Assembly: GCF_001418205.1 (NCBI RefSeq)
Contig: NZ_LIQF01000016.1
Location: 1 to 64,000 of the forward strand
Direction: 5' to 3'
DNA from: Marinomonas fungiae
GTDB lineage: Bacteria > Pseudomonadota > Gammaproteobacteria > Pseudomonadales > Marinomonadaceae
DNA: 64,000 bases
Below are positions 1-8,165 of this stretch, in pieces. Within the stretch, counting starts at the first letter, position 1. Every line of letters begins with the position of its first letter. The notes beneath the pieces are model-generated. The model was not told the origin of the DNA and did no database searches. It saw only the letters and a program-made list of their open reading frames with translations. A program made the translations under genes and the position numbers.

Positions 1-22
1 GTAAGCGTCCGGTAATCTACAC
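1..22 (+). repeat. IS66 left terminal inverted repeat
   Basis: Starts GTAAGCGTC at the first base of the window and matches the reverse complement of 2247-2268 at 18 of 22 positions without gaps (mismatches at positions 10, 13, 14 and 18). Confidence 0.9.
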
Positions 23-75
23 ATTCACTCGTTAATTCAATCACACTAACCTCTCCATTTTTACGGAGATAAATC

Positions 76-435
76 ATGATTGGGTTTTCTGAGTCCTTGC
101 CTGTCATATTGATATGCGGTCCAACCGATATGCGTAAATCTATTGATGGATTGTGTGCCATCGTAGCCTATGAATTGGAGCAGGAACCTTGCTCTGATCG
201 ACTGTTTGTTTTCTGTGGCCGCACTCGTAACCGCCTCAAAATTTTGCAGTGGTCTGCAAATGGTTTTTGGTTGCACTATAAGCGTTTGGAAAAAGGGGCC
301 TTTAAGTGGCCAGGGATCGAAGATGATGAGCTGTCTCTCACCATTTCAACACGCCAGTTACATTGGCTGCTTGAAGGATTGCCTCTCGAATTAGAGCAAG
401 CGCATCCACATGTTGTATATCGATATCATGGCTAA
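76..435 (+). CDS. tnpB: IS66 accessory protein TnpB (Orf2)
   Basis: A 119-residue protein of the IS66 Orf2/TnpB family, needed for efficient transposition though its biochemical role is unclear. The family signature is seen near residues 15-26, where PTDMRKSIDGL is followed by a hydrophobic helix, and in a central block with CGRTRNRLKIL and a WSANGFWLHYKRLE-like stretch. Length is normal. The start ATG at 76 follows a good ACGGAGA ribosome binding site. It lies 39 bases upstream of tnpC in the same direction, as usual for this family. Confidence 0.93.
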   Translation: MIGFSESLPVILICGPTDMRKSIDGLCAIVAYELEQEPCSDRLFVFCGRTRNRLKILQWSANGFWLHYKRLEKGAFKWPGIEDDELSLTISTRQLHWLLEGLPLELEQAHPHVVYRYHG

Positions 436-474
436 TACGCTTTATGTTAAGGCCGTTATGGTATAATCCACGCC

Positions 475-2067
475 ATGATGAAGACAATGAATGACCTCCC
501 TGACGATATTGAACTGCTTAAGAAAATGTTGCTTGAGCAGCGACAGATGTTGACTGAAAAAGATCAACAGATTGCCAAAAAAGACACCGAAATCACGCAG
601 TGGCAATCACGCTATCAGCATGTTTTAGAACAATGGCAACTGGCTCGTCAGCGTGCGTTTGGCAAAAGCTCTGAGGCCATGCCCGGTCAAGGCGAGTTAT
701 TCGATGAACCACAATCTCTGCTCGAAGAAGAGACAGAGCATAAAGCGATTGACACACCAATTGCACAATCTCGTAAGCAACCAAAGCGTCAGCTTTTGCC
801 AAAAGACCTACCTCGTGAAGTGGTGCTGCTCGATATTGCGGACAGTGAAAAAGTCTGTGACGGTTGTCATGGTGCCCTGCATCGTATGGGGGAAGACAAG
901 GCAGAGCGTCTAGAGTTTATCCCCGCTCAACTAAAAGTTATTGAAACCGTTCGCCCGAAATATGCATGCCGACAATGTGATCAAACGGGGACTAGTGTAC
1001 AGATTAAGCAACGAGCTCCTGAGCCAAGTCTTATTCCAAAAGGCATCGCCACCCCATCATTGTTAGCGCAAATCATCAGTGGTAAATATCAATACGCCTT
1101 GCCGCTGTATCGCCAAGAAGCCCTGTTTAAGCAATACGGCATTGAGCTAAGCCGACAAACGATGTCGGACTGGATAGAAAAATGTGCGATCGCGATACAG
1201 CCTATTTATGATCGCTTATATGAAGTGCTGCTGGAGCAACCAGCACTTTATGCAGATGAAACCACACTGAATGTGGTCAAAGAAGCAAAAAACACCTGCT
1301 ACATGTGGGTGTATTGCAGTGGTACTGATCAAGATGTCTCACCCCCCAAATTATTAGCATCGGGGGCTCAACGCATCGTGTTGTACGACTTCCAGCTCTC
1401 GCGATCAGGACAATGTCCCAAAACGTTCTTAAAAAATTATCAAGGCTACCTACAGGTTGATGGCTATGGTGCTTATGAACAAACAGACGCACAGCTGGTC
1501 GGTTGCTGGGCCCACGCACGTCGCTACTTCATGGACATTGCAAAAACGTCCCCCAAGGGAAAAGCGGGCAAACATACGCTAGCACTGAACCATATTCAAA
1601 AGCTGTATGCGATTGAAGCCCGAGCACAGCAGTGTAAGACGACTAAAGAAGCGTTTGCCTATCGTCAGGCCCATGCGCCGCAAGCGCTTGCAGATTACAA
1701 AGCATGGTTAGAGAAAACGGTTTCACAGAAGCCACCATCAGACAAACTGACCAAAGCTCTGAACTACAGTCTAAACCAATGGGATAAACTGATCCGTTAC
1801 GTTGACGATCCCTGCCTCAATATCGACAACAACCGCGCCGAACGAGCCATCAAGCCGTTTGTGATTGGACGTAAAAATTGGTTGTTTGCCAACACAGCAA
1901 ACGGCGCGCAATCGAGTGCGAACCTTTACAGCTTGATCGAAACCGCCAAAGCCAATGGCTTGATTGCCTATGATTATCTTGTGAAGCTGTTTGAAGAACT
2001 GCCGAAGCGGGAAAAGGGAGTGGATCTTGATGACTTATTACCATGGAACATCAAACTGACACACTGA
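475..2067 (+). CDS. tnpC: IS66 transposase TnpC
   Basis: A 530-residue DDE transposase that catalyses movement of the element. In order: an N-terminal leucine-zipper-like coiled coil (about residues 10-60), a basic linker, a zinc-finger region with CDGCHG and CRQCD cysteine pairs (about 122-165), and the catalytic core with YADET (first Asp), VDGYGAY (second Asp) and the NNRAERAIKPF block carrying the catalytic Glu. Full length, with no frameshift, so it is probably active. ATG at 475 or 478 are equally possible starts. Confidence 0.95.
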   Translation: MMKTMNDLPDDIELLKKMLLEQRQMLTEKDQQIAKKDTEITQWQSRYQHVLEQWQLARQRAFGKSSEAMPGQGELFDEPQSLLEEETEHKAIDTPIAQSRKQPKRQLLPKDLPREVVLLDIADSEKVCDGCHGALHRMGEDKAERLEFIPAQLKVIETVRPKYACRQCDQTGTSVQIKQRAPEPSLIPKGIATPSLLAQIISGKYQYALPLYRQEALFKQYGIELSRQTMSDWIEKCAIAIQPIYDRLYEVLLEQPALYADETTLNVVKEAKNTCYMWVYCSGTDQDVSPPKLLASGAQRIVLYDFQLSRSGQCPKTFLKNYQGYLQVDGYGAYEQTDAQLVGCWAHARRYFMDIAKTSPKGKAGKHTLALNHIQKLYAIEARAQQCKTTKEAFAYRQAHAPQALADYKAWLEKTVSQKPPSDKLTKALNYSLNQWDKLIRYVDDPCLNIDNNRAERAIKPFVIGRKNWLFANTANGAQSSANLYSLIETAKANGLIAYDYLVKLFEELPKREKGVDLDDLLPWNIKLTH

Positions 2068-2246
2068 CAAATCACTCTCGCCGCCTCCATGCGGCTCAGG
2101 ATCTTCCTGAAGAAAGGTAGAGCTCCCGTCCTTGGGAGCTTAAACTATCCATAGCTCTCTACCTTAGACATACCATAAAGATATCAGTGTTGGATTGCAT
2201 CACTTGAGTATCAGAAAGCTGTTTTAGGTCAAAAAATAGACTCAAG

Positions 2247-2268
2247 GTGTGGATGCCCAGACGCTTAC
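2247..2268 (-). repeat. IS66 right terminal inverted repeat
   Basis: Ends in GACGCTTAC. It is the inverted partner of bases 1-22 and marks the junction with the disrupted metallopeptidase gene, whose own sequence resumes at 2269. Confidence 0.9.
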
Positions 2269-2804
2269 AGCGCTATGAATTACATGATGTTAAAGTCGAA
2301 ATGGCCGATGAAGGGAAAGATCATTACGATATCCAAGCCAAGACCGTACGTCTTAGCCCGTATGTTTTGAATGAACGTTCATTGACTGCCGTCGCAGTCG
2401 CCGCCCATGAAGTTGGGCATGCCATCGCTCACCATCGCCAAGAGACGGTAGCCCGTCTCAGAACACGCTATTTGCCTTACGCCATGATGGTACAGCGTCT
2501 TGCCGTCATCATGCTATTCGCGTGGCCTGTGATAAGTGCGGCTCTTCGTTTGCCCTATACACCAGTGTTGCATGGTTTAGTCATTGTCACGTTGGGTCTG
2601 GTAACGGTATTTGTACAACTGGCAATCTTGCCAGAAGAATGGGACGCCAGCTTCAACAAAGCCTTACCGATGTTACAGAAAGGCCGCTATTTACCTAGCC
2701 AAGACATTCCCAAAGTACGCCGTATCCTGACGGCTTGTGCTATGACCTATGTGGCGTCAGCGTTAATGAATATTTTATTGTTCTGGCGTTTCCCAAGGCG
2801 CTAG
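2247..2804 (+). pseudogene. membrane zinc metallopeptidase (YugP-like), N-terminus removed by IS66
   Basis: The frame contains the zinc protease motif HEVGH (residues 54-58 of the frame from GTG 2247) followed by two or three hydrophobic segments. This matches the YugP-like neutral zinc metallopeptidase family, normally about 225 residues. The first residues of the frame are encoded by the IS66 right repeat. Family sequence starts only at 2269 (RYELHDVKVE), so the N-terminal membrane helix and adjoining region, roughly 40 residues, are missing. A fusion product could start at the GTG inside the repeat, but no ribosome binding site supports it. The 3' end overlaps the convergent acetyltransferase gene by 4 bases. 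Confidence 0.82.
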
Positions 2805-3247
2805 AAAATTGTCATCTCCATCGGTTGAAATATTAGTCCCGCGATTTGACCAACGTTACCTGAGATCCCAAAGCCATATTTTTGATAAGCTGGCACCGAA
2901 GACAGCGATGCGCTAACGGTGATCTTATTACTGCGTACCTGCTGTAAAAGCCCATTAAAAAGTGCTTTACCTATGCCTTGTTTTTGCTGATCAGGGGATA
3001 CAAACAACATAGAAACATGACAGCCATCTCTTAGTTCTGCTACACCGACTACCTTATTTTCAACCTCAGCGACCAGCATCACTGTGTCCTTAGCCATTCG
3101 CTCTCGAAAAGACTCAGGCATAGCGATGTTGCGGAAGGTGGCAATCCCTTCGTCTGGCAATGAACTGGCGACCGAGTGATGGAATGCCGCTAAACAAACG
3201 GCGCTGGCCGCTTCCATGTCGGATGGCTGTAATGTCCTTATGTTCAT
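2801..3247 (-). CDS. GNAT-family N-acetyltransferase
   Basis: A 148-residue protein with a GNAT fold: strand 4 (VGVAELRDGCHVSMLFVSP) leads into the acetyl-CoA pyrophosphate loop QKQGIGKAL (about residues 92-100), a Q/R-x-x-G-x-G/A signature. It ends with a YQKYGF motif typical of the last part of small GNAT enzymes. The substrate cannot be told. The gene runs in the same direction as the next GNAT gene at 3283-3783, 35 bases away, and its end overlaps the metallopeptidase remnant by 4 bases. Confidence 0.85.
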   Translation of the reverse strand: MNIRTLQPSDMEAASAVCLAAFHHSVASSLPDEGIATFRNIAMPESFRERMAKDTVMLVAEVENKVVGVAELRDGCHVSMLFVSPDQQKQGIGKALFNGLLQQVRSNKITVSASLSSVPAYQKYGFGISGNVGQIAGLIFQPMEMTIF

Positions 3248-3282
3248 GAGGGTTCTCTGTTAGTAGTGTTAAAAGATATTTT

Positions 3283-3783
3283 TCATGTCAGAGCAGAGGT
3301 CTCTTCCTTGAAGACTTTCATGCCTCGCGACATGTAATTATTCAACGCATTCGGGTGGTCTAATGTACATGTGTGAACCCAAACTCTTTGAGTCCCAGAC
3401 CATTCCCAAGCGGATGTAATCGCTTGGCTAAGCAATGCTCCACCGAATCCTTTACCAATATTTCCTTGTGAAAGGCCGAAGTATTTAATTTCGGTGTTTA
3501 CACCGTCTGGTCGATACAGCTCATAATAACCTGCAATGCTTCCACGGTAGTAAGCAACCCATGTTCTCAAATTTTTATCTTCTACCCGAGCCTGCCACTG
3601 CTTATCTGTGAAGCTATCTAAATCCCCCCAATCCCAAGCACCGCCAACGAGCTGATATAGAAAACGGTTAAATTCGTATTGTGGTTGCTCACATTCAACA
3701 ATGTTCAGCGACTCTGGGAGCGTTTTAGCATTGAGTTGATGAGGAGAATGCATTTCCAAATAGTAGGTAGTGAAAGTTGCCAT
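3283..3783 (-). CDS. GNAT-family N-acetyltransferase
   Basis: A 166-residue GNAT-like protein. A WVAYYRGSIAGYYEL strand pair is followed by the acetyl-CoA loop region GNIGKGFGGALL (about residues 107-118), then a WVHTCTLDHPNAL segment in which the HP-x-A-x-x-Y pattern is typical of GNAT C-termini. It is tryptophan-rich near the middle (GGAWDWGD). The substrate is unknown. The ribosome binding site before ATG 3783 is weak. It may be co-transcribed with the GNAT gene at 2801-3247. Confidence 0.82.
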   Translation of the reverse strand: MATFTTYYLEMHSPHQLNAKTLPESLNIVECEQPQYEFNRFLYQLVGGAWDWGDLDSFTDKQWQARVEDKNLRTWVAYYRGSIAGYYELYRPDGVNTEIKYFGLSQGNIGKGFGGALLSQAITSAWEWSGTQRVWVHTCTLDHPNALNNYMSRGMKVFKEETSALT

Positions 3784-3876
3784 CGTGGTTACGGATCCAT
3801 GTGTACAGAGACGAAATTAATATACAAAGTACTGATAAACCTTGAACAGAGCAATGGTTAAGTTTATGTGCTGAGG

Positions 3877-3947
3877 CAGTTACCAAAACAATTTCGCGGC
3901 GACTTCTAGCGCTTGCGCGTGGAGCTAAAAATTGGTTTTGGTGGCTG
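3877..3947. repeat. long imperfect inverted repeat in the gap upstream of the GNAT genes
   Basis: The 310-base gap 3784-4094 holds no convincing gene. Its main structure is an imperfect inverted repeat: the arm starting at 3877 (cagttaccaaaacaattt) pairs with an arm ending at 3947 across a GC-rich loop of about 30 bases. It could be a transcriptional or RNA structure. I see no integron-type core sites at its ends. Confidence 0.5.
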
Positions 3948-4045
3948 TGATGTGAAGAACTAACTATCTGAGGCAATGCGAGTTTGCTCCCCGAACAGAG
4001 TCGGGTCGTACGACTCTCGTTTTGGAAACTGCAATCTATAGACAT

Positions 4046-4068
4046 AAAAAAAGCCTCCGAGGAGGCCT
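4046..4068 (-). terminator. Rho-independent terminator of betBA
   Basis: On the minus strand a perfect GCCTCC/GGAGGC stem with a tiny loop is followed by seven T residues, 27 bases after the betA stop codon. Confidence 0.9.
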
Positions 4069-4094
4069 AAGGTGGAGTAACGCTAAACTAATGT

Positions 4095-5759
4095 TTAGCG
4101 TTGCTGGGTCTCATAGTTAGGATGAATCCAGACTGGAACACCGGCTTCGGGCAACAGATCTTTGCCTAGAATCATGTCGGCAGCACGTTCTGCCACCATG
4201 ATGGTTGGCGCGTTTAAGTTGCCGTTAGTAATGGTTGGGAAGATCGAAGAGTCCACCACGCGTAGGTTTTCCACCCCACGGACACGACATTCTTCATCTA
4301 ACACTGCCATCGGATCGTCATCCGCGCCCATCTTACAAGTACAAGAAGGGTGATAAGCGCTTTCCACGTTGTCTTTTACCCAACGGTCGATTTGCTCATC
4401 TGTCTCGATATGCATACCCGGTTGAATCTCTTCACCACGGTATTCGTCTAATGCTGATTGTTGCAGTAACTCGCGGGTTAGACGGATGGTGTCGCGCCAA
4501 TCCTGTTTGTCCTGTTCAGTGCTCATGTAATTAAACTGAATGCGTGGTTTGGCTTCTGGGTCATTCGATTCGATCCAGACTTTACCGCGACTTTCCGGTT
4601 TGTTCGGGCCCACGTGTACTTGGAAACCGTGACCATCCACCGCTGCCTGACCGTCGTAGCGCATCGCCGCTGGTAGGAAGTGGTATTGAATGTTAGGCCA
4701 TTTAAGCCCTGCACGAGAGCGGATAAAACCGCAGGATTCAAAATGGTTGGTCGCGCCGAGGCCGTCTTTAAACAGAATCCAACGGGTGCCGATCATGCCT
4801 TTACTAATTAAGCCGAGCTTACTATTCAGTGTGACGGGTTTTTTACACCAGTATTGGAAGTACACTTCCAAGTGGTCTTGTAGGTTTTCACCGACCCCCG
4901 GCAGATTGTGTACAACCGGAACATGGGCATTGTCTAAGACTTGTTTCGGACCCACACCAGAGCGTTGCAAAATGGTCGGTGAGCCGATCGAGCCGGCACT
5001 TAGGATCACTTCTTTGTTGGCTTTGGCCTGAGTGATCTGACCGTTGTAACGATACTCAAGACCTGTGGCACGTTTGCCGTCAAACAGAACGCGCTTAGTA
5101 AGAACGCCAGTCAAAACGGTTAGATTCGAGCGCTTCATAGCGCGGCGAAGGTATGCGTTTGAGGTGGACGCGCGCACGCCATCTTTCACCGTCATGTGCA
5201 TGGGGCCGAAGCCTTCTTGACGGTAGCCGTTGTAATCGTCGGTTGTACCATAACCCGCTTCCGCACCAGCGTTAATAAATGCTTGGTACAAAGGGTTCAT
5301 GGTCATATCGTTGCCATTGTTAGTCGCTAATGGACCTTCGCCACCACGGTAGCTGTCTGAGCCACCTTTCCACGTTTCGGCACGCTTGAAATAGGGCAGA
5401 ACGCTTTGGTAGTTCCAGCCCTTGGCACCATGTTCTTCCCATTCGTCAAAGTCACAGGCGTGACCACGTACGTAGACCATGCCATTAATAGAGGATGAAC
5501 CACCTAGTACTTTGCCGCGAGGACAGTGCATTTCACGGCCATCAAGGCCAGCTTCTTTGTCGGTGTGGAATTGCCAAGCGTACTTGTCAGTGTTCATTGG
5601 GTAAGACAATGCGGTCGGCATTTGAATAAAGATGCTCTTATCCGAACCGCCCATCTCAACCAATAGCACGGTATGATCGCCGCTTTCTGTTAGGCGGTCT
5701 GCTAGCACGCAGCCTGCGGAACCCGCGCCAACAATGATGTAATCGTATACGTTATTCAT
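4095..5759 (-). CDS. betA: choline dehydrogenase
   Basis: A 554-residue GMC-family FAD flavoprotein that oxidises choline to betaine aldehyde, the first step of glycine betaine synthesis. It has the N-terminal Rossmann GAGSAG motif (residues 11-16), the GMC signature block with [18 protein letters not shown] near residue 80, a second GMC signature with SAGSIGSP near residue 255, and the C-terminal substrate region with [12 protein letters not shown] and [15 protein letters not shown]. Length is normal. It lies 15 bases downstream of betB in a betBA operon ended by the terminator at 4046. Confidence 0.95.
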   Translation of the reverse strand: MNNVYDYIIVGAGSAGCVLADRLTESGDHTVLLVEMGGSDKSIFIQMPTALSYPMNTDKYAWQFHTDKEAGLDGREMHCPRGKVLGGSSSINGMVYVRGHACDFDEWEEHGAKGWNYQSVLPYFKRAETWKGGSDSYRGGEGPLATNNGNDMTMNPLYQAFINAGAEAGYGTTDDYNGYRQEGFGPMHMTVKDGVRASTSNAYLRRAMKRSNLTVLTGVLTKRVLFDGKRATGLEYRYNGQITQAKANKEVILSAGSIGSPTILQRSGVGPKQVLDNAHVPVVHNLPGVGENLQDHLEVYFQYWCKKPVTLNSKLGLISKGMIGTRWILFKDGLGATNHFESCGFIRSRAGLKWPNIQYHFLPAAMRYDGQAAVDGHGFQVHVGPNKPESRGKVWIESNDPEAKPRIQFNYMSTEQDKQDWRDTIRLTRELLQQSALDEYRGEEIQPGMHIETDEQIDRWVKDNVESAYHPSCTCKMGADDDPMAVLDEECRVRGVENLRVVDSSIFPTITNGNLNAPTIMVAERAADMILGKDLLPEAGVPVWIHPNYETQQR

Positions 5760-5774
5760 GATGACTCCGCTGCA

Positions 5775-7232
5775 TTAGTAAGGGCTAGGGATATCCGTCA
5801 TAGACACCAACACACTTTTCACTTGAGTGTAAGCGCGTAATGTCTCAATACCGTTCTCTCGGCCAATGCCGGATTCTTTGTAGCCACCTACTGGCATTTC
5901 TGCTGGGGAGGCCCCCCATGTATTGATCCAGCAAATGCCCGCTTCAAGCTGCTTGATAACACGGTGAGCGCGGCTGATGTCTTTGGTAAACACGCCAGCG
6001 GCCAAGCCGTACTTGGTATCATTGGCGCGGCGGATGGCTTCGTCTTCCTCTTTGAAGCTCAATACAGACATCACGGGGCCAAAGATCTCTTCGCGCACTT
6101 GTGGCATATCATCTGTACAGTTAGTGAATACAGTTGGCTTCACAAAGGCGCCATTTTCACAGCCGTTTTCAGCATAACGCTCGCCACCACACAGCAGTGT
6201 CGCGCCAGCGTCTTTGGCGGCTTGGATGTAGTCTAGGACTTTTTGCATATGGCCTTGGTTAATCAAGGAGCCCACTTGCGTGTCCATATCCATTGGGTCG
6301 CCGATGACCATGGCTTCGGTGCGCTGTTTCAATTCGGCATTAAAGGCTTCAATCATGTCTTCGTGCACAAATACACGTGTGCCGTTGGTACAGACTTCAC
6401 CTTGGGTGTAGAAGTTAGCCAACATGGCACCAGACACGGCTTGATCAACCGGCATGTCTGGGAAAATGATCAAAGGTGATTTGCCACCCAGTTCCATGGT
6501 CACTTCTTTGAGTGAAGTGGCTGCCGCAGACATGACTTTTTTGCCAGTGCCCACTTCGCCAGTAAAAGAAACTTTGTCGATTTCAGGGTGATGAGTGATT
6601 AACTGACCGGTACGACCATCCCCTTGAACGATATTGAAAACACCGTCCGGAAGGCCTGCTTCGGTAAAGATCTCTGCCAATTTGTAGGCTGTCAGCGGTG
6701 TTTCTTCCGATGGTTTAAAGATCATCGCATTGCCCGCTGCCAGCGCAGGACCAGATTTCCAACAAGCGATTTGAATAGGGTAGTTCCATGCGCCGATACC
6801 TGCGCAGACACCCAGTGGTTCACGGCGCGTGTAGTAGAAGCTGTCGGCATTCAGATCTTGGAAGTCGCCTTGGATTTTGTCGGCAAGGCCAGCGTAGTAC
6901 TCGATCACGTCGGCACCGGTTTGAATATCGACAACGATGGCTTCTTGCAGCGGCTTACCTGTGTCTAATACTTCGAGCTTAGCGATTTCTTCGTTGTGCT
7001 CGCGCAGTAGATCCGCTGCACGTTTTAGGATGCGACCACGCTCTACACCACTCATAGCTGCCCAGACACGTTGACCTTGCTTGGCTGAATCAACAGCGGC
7101 TTGAAGCTCTGCTTCACCTGCCAATTCTACCGTTGCTAGCAGTTCACCTGTTGCAGGATTGTACGTATTGAAGGTTTCACCTGTCGTAGATGCAACGTAG
7201 CGGCCGTGGATGTATTGCTGCTTATTAGCCAT
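5775..7232 (-). CDS. betB: betaine aldehyde dehydrogenase
   Basis: A 485-residue NAD(P)-dependent aldehyde dehydrogenase that converts betaine aldehyde to the osmoprotectant glycine betaine. Seen are the [16 protein letters not shown] region, the FTGEVGTG cofactor loop, the catalytic-base motif MELGGKSP and the nucleophile motif GEVCTNGTR (Cys near residue 284). The start ATG at 7232 has an AGAGGTGA ribosome binding site. It is the first gene of betBA. No betI regulator or choline transporter is adjacent; the upstream region instead holds a 42-base palindrome at 7306-7347. Confidence 0.95.
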   Translation of the reverse strand: MANKQQYIHGRYVASTTGETFNTYNPATGELLATVELAGEAELQAAVDSAKQGQRVWAAMSGVERGRILKRAADLLREHNEEIAKLEVLDTGKPLQEAIVVDIQTGADVIEYYAGLADKIQGDFQDLNADSFYYTRREPLGVCAGIGAWNYPIQIACWKSGPALAAGNAMIFKPSEETPLTAYKLAEIFTEAGLPDGVFNIVQGDGRTGQLITHHPEIDKVSFTGEVGTGKKVMSAAATSLKEVTMELGGKSPLIIFPDMPVDQAVSGAMLANFYTQGEVCTNGTRVFVHEDMIEAFNAELKQRTEAMVIGDPMDMDTQVGSLINQGHMQKVLDYIQAAKDAGATLLCGGERYAENGCENGAFVKPTVFTNCTDDMPQVREEIFGPVMSVLSFKEEDEAIRRANDTKYGLAAGVFTKDISRAHRVIKQLEAGICWINTWGASPAEMPVGGYKESGIGRENGIETLRAYTQVKSVLVSMTDIPSPY

Positions 7233-7305
7233 GTATCACCTCTCAAAGTCTAAAACGTCATGCCCTTATGGGGCTGAATTGGGTTGCTCAAGTATATTTC
7301 ATCTC

Positions 7306-7347
7306 ACAATGATTTTTGTTAAATGAGCGTTTAATAAAAATCATTGT
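7306..7347. promoter_or_regulatory. 42-base palindrome upstream of betBA, probable operator
   Basis: Two 18-base arms (acaatgatttttgttaaa and its complement with one mismatch) surround a 6-base centre, TGAGCG. It lies 74-115 bases upstream of the betB start codon in an AT-rich region where the promoter should be. Size and place fit a dimeric repressor such as the TetR-type BetI, but which protein binds is inference, because no regulator gene is next to it. Confidence 0.65.
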
Positions 7348-7435
7348 ACATAAAATGAGTGATTTTGAAATGGATAGAGATAAAAAATTTTCTTGGGACT
7401 TGTAGGGTGACGGCTAACTGCTTGACACAGAAGCA

Positions 7436-7471
7436 TAAAAAAGGGCCTTTGCTATGTCAGCAAAGGCCCTT
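7436..7471 (-). terminator. Rho-independent terminator of the 7493-7798 gene
   Basis: A 13-bp perfect stem (AAGGGCCTTTGCT and complement) around a 5-base loop, followed on the minus strand by a run of T. It separates the glycogen-binding-like gene from betB, so betBA must have its own promoter. Confidence 0.9.
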
Positions 7472-7492
7472 CGGAACCGCAGATGAGGAGAA

Positions 7493-7798
7493 TTACAGGT
7501 GCAATACGCAGTTATGTTCTGAACTCACAGGACTCTGTGCATAGGCATCCGCGCTGTCGTCATTTAGCCAAGTAGTACCATCGACTAGGTAGCGGAATTG
7601 GTACTGCTTGTCCTTCTCAAGATTGATGGTTGAGGCAAATACGCCAGTTTTTTGTCTGCGCATTGGGGTTGCCGATTCATCCCAATTGTTAAAGTCTCCG
7701 ACTAGGAAAACTTGCTTTGCCCCTGCCAGTTGCTCAGCAGGTAAGGCAAATTTTACTTTGCACTCGGGTTTGGTTTTCAAATAGGTCTTTTCAATCAT
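7493..7798 (-). CDS. isoamylase early-set / CBM48-like domain protein
   Basis: A 101-residue single-domain protein. The central VFLVGDFNNWDESATPM stretch and the later YQFRYLVDGTTWLNDD stretch are hallmarks of the AMPK/CBM48 glycogen-binding (isoamylase early-set) fold. There is no signal peptide and no catalytic domain, so it is probably a cytoplasmic carbohydrate-sensing or binding protein of unknown role. It is monocistronic, with its own terminator at 7436. The window shows no glycogen metabolism genes nearby. Confidence 0.82.
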   Translation of the reverse strand: MIEKTYLKTKPECKVKFALPAEQLAGAKQVFLVGDFNNWDESATPMRRQKTGVFASTINLEKDKQYQFRYLVDGTTWLNDDSADAYAQSPVSSEHNCVLHL

Positions 7799-8045
7799 CT
7801 TCAGCTCCTTGAGTCCGCTATAGGATTTTGTGACTTATGCACATCTAACTATGTTGCAAGCAAGTCTTACGCCAATGGGGGTAAGTAAGGGGGTTATCCC
7901 CAATCCGCCCGAGTTAAACGCTCCTATAACCCATATTACATAACTTGAGCGCTAAAAATGAGGGCATATTGTTCAAACTATGCACAATTTTTTGGCTTCG
8001 ACGACTAAACTCAGGAAGTAACACACGTTCAATGAGGAGGTTTCT

Positions 8046-8165
8046 ATGGAATTCGCTCATGTCGTATTACTTGTCCTAGCGGTCGCCTTTATTATCAAAT
8101 TAGGTTATTTGTGGTATCGCAAACACCATCAGCATGACACGCATCGCTCCCATCACGATTCTTGA
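8046..8165 (+). CDS. 39-residue single-span membrane peptide with His-rich tail
   Basis: The ATG at 8046 is preceded by a strong GAGGAGG ribosome binding site with good spacing. The frame encodes 39 residues: a hydrophobic helix (about residues 4-24, VVLLVLAVAFIIKLGYLWY), then a basic, histidine-rich tail with seven His in the last 13 residues (HHQHDTHRSHHDS). The last 13 bases overlap the 3' end of the convergent olsF-like gene. It resembles small stress-linked membrane peptides in general form only; I do not recognise a family. The His-rich tail might bind metal, which is inference. Confidence 0.6.
   Translation: MEFAHVVLLVLAVAFIIKLGYLWYRKHHQHDTHRSHHDS

Larger units (their letters stand above)
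1..2268 (+). mobile_element. IS66-family insertion sequence, apparently complete
   Basis: The element is bounded by imperfect terminal inverted repeats at 1-22 and 2247-2268 (18 of 22 positions identical) that begin with GTAAGCGTC, a typical IS66 end. Inside are tnpB (76-435) and tnpC (475-2067); there is no tnpA, since only 75 bases precede tnpB. About 180 bases after tnpC are noncoding and hold a perfect 7-bp hairpin at 2121-2140. The right end interrupts a metallopeptidase gene. IS66 elements usually duplicate 8 bases of target; the right copy would be 2269-2276, but the left flank is outside the window so this cannot be confirmed. Confidence 0.93.

Noticed and set aside
3877..3947. Integron attC site next to GNAT cassette-like genes
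   Set aside because: The hairpin lacks recognisable core sites (GTTRRRY / RYYYAAC) at its ends and lies upstream, not downstream, of the minus-strand GNAT gene; no integrase or second site was seen.
3725..4045. Open frame of 106 residues on the minus strand
   Set aside because: It overlaps the start of the GNAT gene in another frame, has no ribosome binding site and no recognisable domain.
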